This document shows positions 22,605 to 34,885 of a DNA stretch of 64,000 bases, in pieces. Under the pieces are notes generated by a model. The model saw nothing but the letters and a program-made list of their open reading frames with translations, was not told where the DNA came from and made no database searches. The translations under genes and the position numbers were made by a program. How positions within the stretch are numbered: position 1 is the first letter of the stretch; each line of letters starts with the position of its first letter. Location of the stretch: assembly GCA_019055375.1 (NCBI GenBank), contig JAHQIW010007246.1:1-64000 (forward strand), read 5' to 3'. Origin of the DNA: Parelaphostrongylus tenuis (taxonomy: Eukaryota; Nematoda; Chromadorea; Rhabditida; Metastrongylidae).

Positions 22605-22865
22605 CTAAGCCAACATGTCATGTGGTCTGTTATGGGCACTAGTACAGTCTGATACACGTGTTTCGGTCTTGGCAGCCTCGTCAGTCGGGCAGACCCTTAG
22701 TCTTTAGCCAATCCTCTCGGGGTGCTCCATCGCGCTACATAGTGTGGGCGACGACGTACGATTTACACGTGCCGTCAAGTGAAATAAATCACTAGTTTGG
22801 CAGTGTTGTATATTCGATTGCTCTTGGCTGGTTCTTACGAAATATCATACCGTTCGTCTTGAGTG
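22605..22865. mobile_element. Partial copy of the 15.5 kb MITE
   Basis: It matches the left end and interior of the 15474-15831 element (GCCAACATGTCATGTGGTCT, GATACACGTGTTTCGGTCT, TCGATTGCTCTTGGCTGG) but has lost the right inverted end. It shows the family is dispersed. Confidence 0.7.
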
Positions 22866-23974
22866 TTTTCTTGAGCCTACGTTTGAATATCATCATTATC
22901 ACATTATTCACAATATTCTGTCAACGATGTGCATGCTTCCACATTTGCTCAAAATAACCATTCATTGGGTTTTGAATCAAAAAACTCGTGACATGCCCTT
23001 TCAATCTTATCAAATGTCTCAAATCGACGTCCACGCAGGAAATGTTCCATTAAGCGGAAAAAGACCTCGAATCAAACGGTTGAAGCATCTGGACTATAGA
23101 CTGAGTGCGACAAGACTCAACTCTTCCCAATTCATCAAACTTTTTCCTGTCTTCATTGCGATGTGAGGTTTGGCACTGTCTTGCTAAGACAGCGCGCTAT
23201 TTCGACGAGTCAGTGTCAGATACTTTTCCTTCAACACATCGTAAACTCAGTCGAGTTGCTTTCTTATGGTATTATTCCTGAGATATTCCTGAATTTACAG
23301 TAACCGACACTTCATATAACAAACACAAAATTTGAATCTTTCGCAGGTGTCAAGGGACTTTTTCCACAACCCAGTAGCTGAATTGAGAAGTAAATATAGA
23401 TGGCCAAGCTCCACAACTGAAAGCGAGTGGTCTAGTGTGCTTTAAAAAAATGAAAGCTACAATGTAGAGGACAAAAAATACTCCACTTTTTACCTAATGT
23501 TCGTAGTTGCGATTTTTCTGTCTTAACGTATCCGACGGCAGTTTTAATGCCGCGTAATCACCACGAAAGATTAGTGTTCAAAACACGTTATTACTATGAT
23601 TATCCCGTATCATACAGTTTGAAAAGGGAAGCGATAGGTGGTCCATTGAGCGCTGACGGTCAAAGACTAAAGAAGCGACTGTATACGTCAAAATATCATA
23701 TGTCAAGTGCGTTGGACACGTGGTTGATCTTAGCGATATATACGCCAAAGAAACCCAATAACGACGTCGGGCGCACGGAAGAAATACCGATCATCACTAG
23801 TCGGACTTTCTCACGATGATCTATGAAGGTAAACATAAGGAGATTCCGGAATCTTTACAGACGAGCAGAACCAGCTCGGCTAGTTTTGCACGTGTCCAGT
23901 AGAAAGCTCTATTGCCTCCTCCCCGAGTCACCTGATGACCAACAGGAACTTGATAAATGTTAGTTATGGTGGTA

Positions 23975-24113
23975 GCAACAAGGATATCCTTGTTCTCAAT
24001 TTTCGCTGGCTTCTTTACAAAATCATCAATACGCTACTAATGTCAACAGAGCTCTCGATCAACTGGTTGATTTCTCTACAGTTCTTTTGTCTGATAGTAT
24101 CCAGCTGCATGTT
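23975..24113 (+). other. Coding-like exon, unidentified
   Basis: After a possible acceptor (GGTGGTAG) the frame reads QQGYPCSQFSLASLQNH and then YATNVNRALDQLVDFSTVLL, ending SIQLHV at a stop or at a donor (CAT/GTTTAG). Residue composition is protein-like and helical. It may belong with the open frame at 24310-24700, but I could not find a phase-correct join. No family recognised. Confidence 0.3.
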
Positions 24114-24309
24114 TAGTTTGTGTGTTCATGTTTGGAAAAAATGTCTGCGAAACCTTTTTTTTCTCCTACAGCGTTCCAACGTTTTGTTCATTTCTGAGCG
24201 TCTCTCTTGCAGGGATAAATTTATGAAAGTAATTACGAATCCTTGCAAACAAATATCACAAGAACTTTTTATACTCATGTCTTCATCTAACGATGACCAA
24301 AGTTCATTG

Positions 24310-24700
24310 TTGGAGAATAATCATTTACCATAAAAGACGGACAATTAGGCATTTTGCTGACGACTATCGCCTTTCCACTCTTCAATTAATTTTTCTTGAC
24401 GAAAGAAAACTTGTGATTACCGGAAATTCTAGAACTGTCAGTTCAAGGCCGATCAAACCAAAGGAGCTGTTTAATTTTATCATCAATACATCCATTAATT
24501 CGTTTTTTGCTGAGGAGCAAGTTCCGATTATCAATGAACAATGTCAGTGCACAGGTAAAACGTATGACATCGTCATCGGTAGTTATCAATCATTCTACTT
24601 GAGAAACGATCTGGATTCTTGGGTGGAAAAAAGCAGTGCCATGTCTTATTTCATTCAAGGGTTCCGTAGAAAGTTACGCGAAATGGAGAAAATATTGTAA
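24310..24700 (+). CDS. Hypothetical protein, 130-residue open frame
   Basis: A long stop-free frame for this AT-rich region, preceded by a weak acceptor (CATAAAAG) near 24332. It reads RRTIRHFADDYRLSTLQLIF, then LFNFIINTSINSFFAEEQVP, CQCTGKTYDIVIGSYQSFYL and YFIQGFRRKLREMEKIL, then TAA. The C-terminus is amphipathic and basic. I do not recognise a domain. It may be the 3' exon of a gene whose other parts are short, or a decayed element ORF. No AATAAA signal follows closely. Confidence 0.35.
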
Positions 24701-24954
24701 TAAATCCATCCTAAGGTTTCTGAAAATTCACACAGACAACATTAATCGTCGAGCTCTCTGAAAGCCCAATATTATGACACTTCAATATCCACTGATTTAT
24801 AGATCGTTCATCTCCAAAGCGGTTTGTCTCAGTGCTGTGCCGAGTATCACCTTCGATGAGCTCGACACTTATATAGCCCTCATACCGTTATTCCCACGCT
24901 TGTTAATGGCACTCGATTTCGAAAATCTATGGTACAAAATGTAAAGTATAGGAA

Positions 24955-25135
24955 TATGAAATGACAAAGCTCTTGGCGTTGATCAATCCTTGAGGGTTGT
25001 GTCATGCATTCGTCTTAGTTTTCAGCTTCGTTTGAGATGATTGAATGCATATCTGGCCTTCAAAATGACTCGCGGTGGCCTCCCTCTGAAGTGAGTGCTC
25101 AGTGCTGCATATCTTCCCAGATAACTCTGGTACGG
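24955..25135 (-). repeat. SINE-B copy, head missing
   Basis: ATGACAAAGCTCTTGGCGTT, GCATATCTGGCCTTCAAAAT, GACTCGCGGTGGCC, CTTCCCAGATAACTCTGGTA; the tRNA-like end is lost. Confidence 0.6.
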
Positions 25136-25139
25136 GTAA

Positions 25140-28100
25140 GCATATAGATGAGGATAAACTACGGATCAAGCTTCAATATCACGACGTTTCAACCTCATCC
25201 GAACTGTGATGATAGTACAGTGCTTCGCATTCTAGTTTAGTATGAACGTTCTGCTTTAGAGAAATCAGCTCTAGTTATGGGGAATAACAGTGAGAACCGT
25301 TTCACATGCTTGACACAACCGATCATCTTACTTGGCGGGACATCTCACGAGATTGTAGAGAACAGGAAGTGGCGGTCGTTCAAGCATTGGTGTTTCCATC
25401 TTGTGAATGATGAACATTATACTGGCTCTTGCGGTGAACACGCTTCATTCGAAGAGTGTACGTCTGACTCCGACTATTCACTCTTTTCAAACTTATGGTC
25501 CGCACTGATTGGCAGTAATGGATGAATTTTCACTTGCTGGTGTTGTTTGCGAAGTATTTAGATGCCATATAGCTGGTTTAATATAGGGTGTGACAAATAG
25601 CTAAGCATAGGCCTGTTCATATCCAGTTTTCAGACGAGATCTCGTCCCGAATACCGATGTCGATGTTACAATACAAGCCACTAAGCTATCACATGTTAAT
25701 TCGTCTCGGGAACGAAGGAGAACCGCTTGTCAAGTGATTTCGATCAGATGAAAAAAAACTTTTCTAGATTTCTTCTCAGTTGGAGAGCATTTGCTGTGAA
25801 AATAAAGACATCTTGAGGGACGGAAGAATAGAAGCACTTTACAAGTTGGCACTGAAATCCCAACCTTTCCGACTCAAGCAGGTCTTATAAGTGTCGCAGT
25901 CGCAAAAATCAAAGATGGGAATGCCACTCTATCAGCACATCGCAGTTGTAATAATCATAAAGGAACAGTTTTCAAGGAGAAACATATTCGACTCTTTTAT
26001 TTGAAAAAGGAACAGTTTATGAGATATTTTTCATTTTTTCATTACACATGTCGAGCTTTAGAGAGGGTTGCACTTTTGATACTGGATTTTGTTATATTGT
26101 GCCAACATCTTCGACCAAATCAGAAAGTGTTCCAGGCTTTTTAATAACTATCCTTTGCTTGGTTTTTGAATGAGTTTCAGAAAATACTAAGTAGGACTCT
26201 AGCATTTATATCAACTGGTACGTTTCCGGCTTGGCAATGTTTCTCATTAGAGTTACTCGCACATCCTTGGAAACGGAAATTCAATTGTGACCTTCTGATT
26301 TGCTCATGCTAAACTATTCCTTATCGACATTTAAGCTAGAACCTGTCTGATCCATGAGAGAACAAAAAACTTTTGCAAAATATTTTTGATACATTTTTTC
26401 TCTTTTTAAATGGGGAATCTTGCGAAATCTTAATTTCAAATTGGAAACCTTACTGTTCTTACCTATTACCGGTGTCGGTGGAGTTTGCACTTTGGTAACA
26501 GTGATTGGAGCACGAGCGACAAATTGGTGCGGAATCCGTCATATGCCAGAGAATAATCACCAGCACACTTAGTACAACCATCCTATCCATCACTGAGATT
26601 TAAAATGCTAAATTTATGCAAATGACGAAAGGGATATGACGGAGTGTACTATCAAATATATGAGAAGAAACAGAAAGAACAAGAGGCAAGAGAATCAGCA
26701 GACGGTAATGACTGGGGATGGGCAGTTGCTGGTTGTTCACATAAGGGAGGCGGTGAGAAAACAGGTAAAAGAGCAAAAAAAGTAAATTTAATTTTGTTTC
26801 AGGAAGGTGGGAAACAAAGAATAGAAAAATTTTGGTGACGTCAGAGAACGAAACGAAAGAGAAACAAAAGAGCAGAAGAAGCATTAATATGATTTAAAAA
26901 AAAGTGAGCATTACGGGTGTGGTTACGTGCAAAATGGACTGGCTTGTCGGATGTGGTTGAAACGTATCCATCTTCGCTCTCTAAAGTATCAAGCGATGCA
27001 ATGCAGGTTGTCTCGATGTGTTGCGGAAACGTGAAAGGTCACGATCAAAAAGAGTAACCGGACACCCAAGTGGATGGAAGACGTATAACTAACTGGAAGA
27101 GTTCACCATCGTTTACAGAAGGAAAAAAAATTAATGACCTGTCTTTAAGCCGCGGTACATTAATTTGCCCAAAAGATTTTCTCGCAAACATCTTATTGCG
27201 TCATATCGAATAACCTGAATTTCACTTGTTCAAGCTCTCGAGGGGTACAAGCTCTGTGTAGAAAGAATACATTGTAAGTAGACAAAAGATTTCAAAAATC
27301 CGATTTTATTAATCCTCGACGAGATTAGTCAAAATTTTCTAATTGTTACCTATCACAAGATTTGCAAGGTGCTTTCACTCGACTTTTCGACATTTTCGCC
27401 ATCTTCTGTTCGGCTTCAAATAAAAAAAAACCGCTTGTCAAAAAATGCTTGAGCGACCGGCTTTCTGAGAAAAAGGTTAATTTAATTGATTAATCTTAGC
27501 TTAGTTCTTTATCCATCAACTTTGATGCTGGGAATAGCAGCTTCTACACAGGTTCCTGCCAAGGAATCGGGAAGGTGACAGGATTCCATGTATTCGGCCA
27601 GTAAGTCAGTGAGAACAAAGATCAGATGTTTGTGCTATTACTATAAAGTCTAAGGTTTTGAAATTCATGAAAATCATGATAATTAAAGTTGAACGTTCCG
27701 ATTAAGGAGCGATAAATCGCACTGGTTGCGCGCTAGGTTGATCAGCATTTGAAGCTAGTTCTATGTCCAACTATTGAAAGGAAAATTTTTAATATAAGCT
27801 TTCAAGTAACAATGGTCAGTGCCTATCGACACACTGGTAGAATGGTCAATCTGTACGGACAATAACAGGAGTCATATAATTAGGAATTAGTTAATCCCCG
27901 CATTTTTTTTTTTGGGCATTTCCCGTGATCGAGTTTCACATCGTGGTGTGCTTAGCTGCTATACGCCACAATTTCGAGTTTTGCGTAGAAAAAAAAAATG
28001 CTTTCAATTGTTGATATTACTCAGTGGATCAAAATACCTCATGAGCTACCCTTTTTGAAAAATACGGGAAGTTGGCATAACTTCTTCTAGCGCTATGGCT

Positions 28101-29750
28101 GACTCTTCGACAATTTTGTCTTCCTCAGGGCTTATAATGCACTGTACCATATCATATCTGATTATTGCGAAAACATTTCCTAAATCTAAAGAGAATCGAC
28201 TTCCAAAGTTAATCTGAACTGCATTTTCAAAACAGAACGCTCCGTTTGACCCCTTTTTTGAGAAAAGTCATTAGTACATACTATTGTAGTCGCTCGTGAT
28301 GATTACCTGGACCTTACTCAAACTAGGAAATGATTCTAAGATTAGCTGCAATATGGACTTTTTATTTCCAGACACTTTCCTGTTCAGCTCATTTTTGCAT
28401 TTTCGAAAAATATCAAAAAAAAAACCTTAAGGACTTTTCGCGCCAACATCTTTAACCCGTTCTCCCGCCTTCTCAGTGCTACCTCAAACTAATCACCGTT
28501 GGGCTTATATTCTATGTTTATCTAGAAGAGTAGTAGGTCGAGTTTTCGATTATCCATTAAATGCTTTTTTATGCGGACACAGTTGCTTTATCCGTTGCTT
28601 CGACTTATTCATCATCACATGTCTTACAAGAGGTCAGGTTTTTGTTCTTATACTAATGCAGTCACCGTCTCTATCGTTAGGATAAACACGTAGTCCTATG
28701 CTTTACAATGAAGGTCATACAAACAGTTCCAAACCATTTCGCGGCGTAATGAGTTCGGTGGTATTGCTATAATCCTCACAAAGTTATTCAGGTCGCTGTT
28801 TTTCAGGCACCCTTGAATAGCGACGCTTATTTTGTTAGTCATGAGGACTAGTTTCACGGTCATACAAACAGTTCCAAACCATAAGTTTCTTATCATTTGG
28901 GTTTGGCACACGGCCTTTGGCAGTGAGCCCCGCTATAAAAGTGTCTAAAAAACAATGGCTCGAAAAATTCTGTGAAAAACTATATCAAGTTCACCTAACC
29001 CATTATTTCGTCAAATGGTTCGAAACTGCGAGTACGACCATAAATGCAAAATAGTGGAGTGAATGATTGATCTAAACAAAACAGACGGAGACACATGAGT
29101 TTAAGTGGAATAGAGCCGATTTTTTATGAGACAATTAATGATGAATATATTAGAGAAGCGAGTGGACCATTTTGTGTCCGCGTACAAGAACTTCTAGATG
29201 GAGCATCGAAAAAGAATAAGTGCTTTTCTGGTCACACATGGGACTGAAAAGTATGACGGTGACCACTTTGAGGTGATAATGAGAGTTGAACGGACATGAG
29301 TCAAAAACGTGCACATTGAAACACTTAGACTTTCCTGGAAAATTTTTCAAAAATACGAAAATGAATAGACGGGGACAGTACTGAATATCACGGGACTTAA
29401 TCCAGATCTATTTTATAGTTTTAAGGATCATTAATCATGTTGTTTGGCATCACACCGGTGACCTTTCCCATATAAGAAGTTGAATGGTGAGTTTTTTCAA
29501 TAAGAAGACATTCGGATTGATTGGCGCATTTGATTTTCACTGAGTAAGAAAAATTTCTCTTAAATAACTACATCTGTTGAGATTTATAGGCTTTAAACGG
29601 CGCCAAAACGTTAGCCGAAGCTTTGTGGAAGATTCATCAACCTCGCGCAACCTTCCGAACTCTCTACGTTATAAGATAGCTTTGACTATTTATAACGAGT
29701 TAAGATCCAAAAAGCTCTATTGAGATCCAGAAAAATCAATAAACTGTAAC
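25140..29750. other. 4.6 kb without recognisable genes
   Basis: AT-rich, with only short open frames; the purine-rich run at about 26650-26890 gives low-complexity frames on both strands. The 28.7 kb direct repeat is the only clear structure. Confidence 0.4.
28713..28882. repeat. 25-base direct repeat, 145 bases apart
   Basis: GGTCATACAAACAGTTCCAA plus ACCAT occurs at 28713-28737 and again, identical, at 28858-28882. The sequence between is not obviously repeated. Confidence 0.8.
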
Positions 29751-29803
29751 ACAAGAACTATATAAAGTGTTTAAGCAGTAGCGTGACGCTAAAAAATAAC
29801 ACT

Positions 29804-30308
29804 ATGGAATCGATGGAAGTTATGGAAGTTATTGGCGAATGCTGGGAGACAATGATCCCGATCAATAGCGGCGAACATGAAGCAACTAGCGATGAAATCG
29901 AAGAGATAAACCTTGCCTGAACCGGATGTTTCGTGTAGATTTTTCACGAGTGACAGAGGGCTAGCTAGACAGGCGGCGGCCAGTGTGGTTTACACGATCG
30001 GTGAATCTCCCAAGAACGAGGTCAATACCAAACGCACGGGAAGCGGTGGTGATGATGACGGCGGTGACGAAAAAAAGTTCCGCGGTTTCACATTAACTTT
30101 TGCAGACGCTCATCGGTTGACACAGGGTGTTCCACGATTTCAGTCGTTGCAAAATCGCATTTCCGGTGCGCTTCCGACGGTGGCGCTTCCGACGGGGATT
30201 TCAACGAGTGCTAATCGAGGTCTAGCGTATGATAGCTTCTTTACGGGTGTCATTAACTTAATGGCGAATTTCGAACTGATATTGAGAGCTTCTTCGCGCA
30301 CAGTCTAG
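29804..30308 (+). CDS. Two overlapping coding-like frames, unidentified, apparently frameshifted
   Basis: The first frame (29804-29920) starts MESMEVMEVIGECWETM and stops at TGA. A second, offset by +1, opens at 29910 and runs to TAG at 30308 with 130 residues (LPEPDVSCRFF, GGDDDGGDEKKFRGFTLTFA, GVPRFQSLQNRISGALP, ANRGLAYDSFF). No GT donor lies in the overlap, so splicing does not explain the shift. A TATAAA box lies about 45 bases before the first ATG. Codon use looks coding and GC is higher than around it. I do not recognise either peptide. It could be a broken gene, a relic of a mobile element, or a sequence error in one gene. Confidence 0.4.
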
Positions 30309-33000
30309 CTAGACGTGTTTATGAACCACTGGCGGAGTTTTCCCTTTTCGCAAAAATATTTGCTCCATAAACTGACAATCCTGATTTTTGAAGAAGAATG
30401 TCTTTTATCTTCAGATTAGCTCGGCGCCTTCATTGAACGTGTAAGGAACCAAAAAATCGGTCGTAGCACGCATTGGAAGACATCTGAGTTGGATATAGTG
30501 AACGCCTGAATTTTGTCTTCGCCAATGTAAGACCTCGTTCCGTCATAGCTGCAATCCAAGCAGGTCCACATGACCGTGGTTTGACTCCATCGCAAATCAA
30601 CCAAGCTTCCCATCTCTCTAGTGATGGGAAAATGGCATCAAATTCGCGTGTGATCAGCTCGTTTCCTTAGTCCATAAAAGCTGGCCACGTACGGCAAACC
30701 CAGAGTTTGAGATAAAATTAAATAGACCAGCATCCAAGGTCATTCACAAAGATGAAAAAATCTTTAGATAACAGCCGAATTCACACGAAAAGAGAAGCAA
30801 AAGCTTCGTGGATCACGAGTATGAGGAAACAAATCAGGTGCAGTACTGAATTCTGTACAACATATTTGATATCAGATCATTTCATGAGTTATTAAAATCG
30901 TTAATATTATATTTTTATCGATGCCTTTCCTTTTATAATATCAATATTGCTAATATTATTATAAGCTATTTTTACTGGCCTGTCGTTGAAAATAGATCTT
31001 TCTGAGTAAAGACCAGCAAGGACTCAACTACAGAAAACGCTCAAACAGAGAATGAGTTCCATTTCATTTAAGAGCCCACCCATGGCTAAGTCAAGCTCAC
31101 TTTGAGAGGAGTGCTCATTCTGGAAAAGCTCCAAAGCGAAAAACCTCTTGTTCGATGGCTCTGGGCGGCTTTCTCAAACTACATGGGAAAGACTTGCAAG
31201 GCTAGCAACATGTCAGTTGAATGAAATTAGTGGGTTAGTTCTCACAAAATTTCCAAAGAAGAGTTAGTTAATCATTTACGAAATAGTTGTTAGCTTATTT
31301 TGAAAATGAGGACCTTATCATCTTGAAACGCTAAAAGAATCAAACACTTCGTGTACAGGAGAACTTTGGATTGAAGAAGTAGCTACAGGACGAAGAACGT
31401 CGTCATCGTAGTTGTCGTACAGAGTTCCTTATCACTAATGAAAATGTGTGCAAGTGTGTCCTTGAAGGGTGGTGTGGCACAACACACCAGCGAGATCGGC
31501 CGGAACAAGAACGACGAGCTTGTGCGGAACGGAGACATACACAGAGATAGAGACACCTTGAAGGCAACAATTTCAATCTCTCTCACATCGGCAATCTTTT
31601 TGTTCCACTCACTAACAGATTTTACTTCTATTTTGAGATATACGCTGGATGAATATGAATCAATTATGGCACTCTCATAAGAATTGATTTTGAACTTTCA
31701 ATACATTTACTCGGATCAAACATCATGGTCTAAACAATGGATAATCAATCAAAGTAGTATTCATTTTGTTTTACGCAGATTACGTAATTTTCTGGAGAAT
31801 CCTCTCATTAGCAAATTGCTTTTTTCCTTAGTTATGGAATGCGCCAAATTTTGAGATGACGAGGAACAAGAGAGATGTTATTTGATATCACTGGATTCTC
31901 TTAGAAGTTCAGATGCTACTTACCTCACTACGAGAATTCCATATTTGCGAAAAAATGTGACGAATTTAACGTTACAGTTAAGATAATATGTGCATTTACC
32001 ATTTGAAAACTGTTATAAATCGTCTACAGACCAGACGATTATCTCTGTTTCAAGGTTTAAAAGTGCAGATCAGACCTTACTCGACATCGGATGCGATTAT
32101 AATCTTCCGGTTTGAAAATCATTATAACTTCAATTTCAACCAAATCGGATCTATCGACGATATCCAAGGAAATTGCGAAAACAGAGCAATGTGAGTCACA
32201 TGCGGAGGGGTATTAAAAGTTGCCAATAGCTCATTCAATTTTCGACTGTTTTCTTTCAAACCAACCGTTGGCCTTCTTGAAATGTTTCAAAAGAATAGAA
32301 TCAATATATTCCGCAAGCCATGTGTTTCGTTGTTGAAATTCTTTTCGAGGACACACCAAGTTGAGCTTCAATTTAAGCCAAACTGAGACAGCGATTAATC
32401 TTCAGTTTGTGGAAATCATCGAGTCATTGGGCAAGCACATTACGTTGAGGAAAAGACAAATGCACTATTTTCTTATTTCCGTGATAAATAAAGACTAAGA
32501 AATCACCCTCCCGCTCGTATCCCGAAATAGTTCCGTTCGGTTGTAGCTACTGATCATTTTCGTGATTGCCACCAGTTTTCCATTATATGTCATTGGCATT
32601 AATATAACTCTTTACTTGTCACTCCACACTATAAAAGTTTTTGCACGCAGTAAACTCTCTATTGGCCTCGATACTTTTGTATAAACAACATTCTCGATAT
32701 GGAAAACCTATTGGGCTGTCCTAACGTCAACTTCGCACTAATGTTTTATTGAGTATTTTCTAGTTCAAATCGCTTTCTCGCCAAAAGGATGTGGTATGTT
32801 GGAGAATGTTCTAGTAGCTTCAGCCATGAGAGTAAAGAAGGACACAAGTGCTACGGGTTGATTAAATGAGTATATGGATTAGCCCAGTCTTGTTCGATCA
32901 TGTTTTGCGAATATAAAATGAGACCAGTACAAGGAAGACAGCCAGGAAGATCAGCACTGCGTTTGGACTAAGCACTACTACCTATCGAACTGTGAGCCAC
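30309..33000. other. No recognisable gene
   Basis: No exon-like frame with good splice sites was found between the 29.8 kb frames and the second mariner relic. Confidence 0.4.
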
Positions 33001-33019
33001 TGGTCTAAGCGCTTCGACG

Positions 33020-33758
33020 AATACGACACGAGTTGTCGTAGTCAATTTCACTCTGCCACCTTCAATCACCTTTGACGAAGACGCTTTGCGATACGAACTG
33101 GAAGGAATGCTATTACCGAGGATTTGCAACAGACACCTGAGTACAACCGTTGCACTATCCCTTGCCATCTATATGAAATGGGCTACCGCAAAATAATGTC
33201 TCGCTGGACACTTCGTGTATTGACCGAGCACGATCGCGCTGCACTCATGATCATCGACAAAATCTTTTGAGTCCATCATCACTGTAGATTAATCCTGGGT
33301 CTACTATAAAACAACATACTTTGCGTCTACGAGTTGCCTCGCTCCAACAACCCACTAGCTCAACCAAAGTAATCCACTCGCAGAAAGCATGCACTTGATT
33401 ATGCTGAGTTTGCTGAGATTAGCGAGGCATGTTTCAGGAATTTCGCAACAAGAAGTAGACAATCAATGCCGACTTCTGCAGGACATAACTTTGAAAGTTG
33501 ATCGTAACAGTGCAATGAAAGCGTTCGAAGCAGTGTCACCCTTCTCCAAGATAACGCTTGACTTGACATTGCAAAGTCGACTTGCCACATTTCAGAAAAA
33601 GGGGACTGGACCATGGTACGACATCCACCGTATGCCCCTGATATTACTGCATCGAATTCTCACCTCTTCCGTGTACTGAAGCTGCATTTGCGGGCGAAAA
33701 AGTTGAGAGACTATGGCCACCCAAAAAGTGACCTCACCGACTTCTTTTATCCTTAACA
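33020..33758 (+). mobile_element. Second mariner transposase relic
   Basis: Successive frames give mariner blocks in order: TEDLQQTPEYNRCTIPCHLYE (helix-turn-helix part), MGYRKIMSRWTLRVLTEHDR, TVD-stop-SWVYY (first catalytic Asp region), VTLLQDNA (second Asp, degenerate HDNA) and PPYAPDITASNSHLF, RAKKLRDYGH, SDLTDFF (C-terminus, with the PPYSPDL-like motif). Several frameshifts and stops make it dead. It is more decayed in the middle than the 19.4 kb copy, and I did not see matching terminal repeats, so it is a different lineage. Confidence 0.8.
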
Positions 33759-34734
33759 TCGTTTTTTTGGGAGGAAGGTATCCAGTCTTTACAACAGATT
33801 TTTCAAATAAGTGACAAATGAATCAACAAAAGTGTCAAAGTGCGAAGGTATTAATGGGACCATCCAATACTTACCGCAATAGCTTGAAAATTAGGTGTGG
33901 CCATTCAATGACCTGAGCTTGTGTTCCCTCTTCAGATTAGCTTAGGTACCTTTACCCCAGCAAAAAAAATCCGATTTTGTGTGGTTTTTCCTTAACAGTG
34001 TTAAGTAGAGGTAGATCAACATTTCTGACTTTACACTGTTTTAACTTCCATTTATTGCCTACACTTCTTTCTTCATAGTAGGGTACAATGTAAATTACAA
34101 TCACAAGAATGCTCAGATGCGAGCATAATTCGGAACCTTAGTTTGACTTCAAATCCGTGATTACTCTTTCCAGGGGTTAATGTATCATCCACTACGCCAC
34201 AGAGGCTCTAGTTCCTCTCTTTCAGCCATGTGTTGATTCTATCGGTGCAGTAAGTAAACGTTGAGCCATTGGGCTTCCGACCGCAGTATCACCTAACTGC
34301 GTTAAATGCCGATTTGCGGTTCCACGATCATTCGTGTTATCGCAAGATTGCTAATGGCACCGATAAAATAAGATCTTGGTTGACAGCAAGGTAAAACAAG
34401 GGCCTTTGTGACGTAGTGGATAACAGTATGCCCCCGCAAAGGAAAATCGTGAAACCGCAGTCCACTTTTGCATTTACCTGGGTATTCTTGAGGCTGTTTT
34501 GAAACTGTTCTCGGCATAATTTGGCCTGGCTTCTATACACAATGAAAATTTAGCCATTCAAGTGATTTCAGCGGCGACATTACTGTTTTGTACCTTTCTG
34601 AAAAAACCTGAATTTTAGAGGATAACACACTGTTGGGTTCAGTAACCTGCCCAGTCTGTCGAGCACCAATGCAAACACCTCAGATTTTGGAACTTCTTTT
34701 TTTGAGTTTTAATGACAACGTAGTCAAGAATATT

Positions 34735-34885
34735 GAATGATACGCAAAACTTTAAACTTTAGGCAGGAGTTGATTCCGCGTCATACTCTCCGGTTCTTTT
34801 ACTGAAAAGGGCTCTCGCAAAGGGTGAGGCACGGGTTCGACTCTTGCCCGAGGTTCAAAGTTTTGCATATCACTTGATATTCTTA
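34735..34885. repeat. Short SINE-A inverted pair
   Basis: A minus-strand fragment (GATACGCAAAACTTTAAAC, GGAGTTGATTCCGCG) directly abuts a plus-strand unit (ACGGGTTCGACTCTTGCCC, GAGGTTCAAAGTTTTGCATA). Only the outer parts of the heads survive on the left. Confidence 0.55.

Larger units (their letters stand above)
20640..23900. other. Intergenic or intronic stretch
   Basis: Apart from the listed MITE, microsatellite and RT-like fragment, I see no gene on either strand. It could hold 5' exons of the minus-strand membrane protein that are too short to spot. Confidence 0.4.

Noticed and set aside
26600..26884. Membrane protein on the minus strand
   Set aside because: The leucine/phenylalanine-rich frame comes from a purine-rich low-complexity tract; the opposite frame is equally open.
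34616..34700. RING-finger exon (CPVCRAP)
   Set aside because: Only the last Cys pair is visible, with no first half of a RING upstream and no clear donor. Too little to call.
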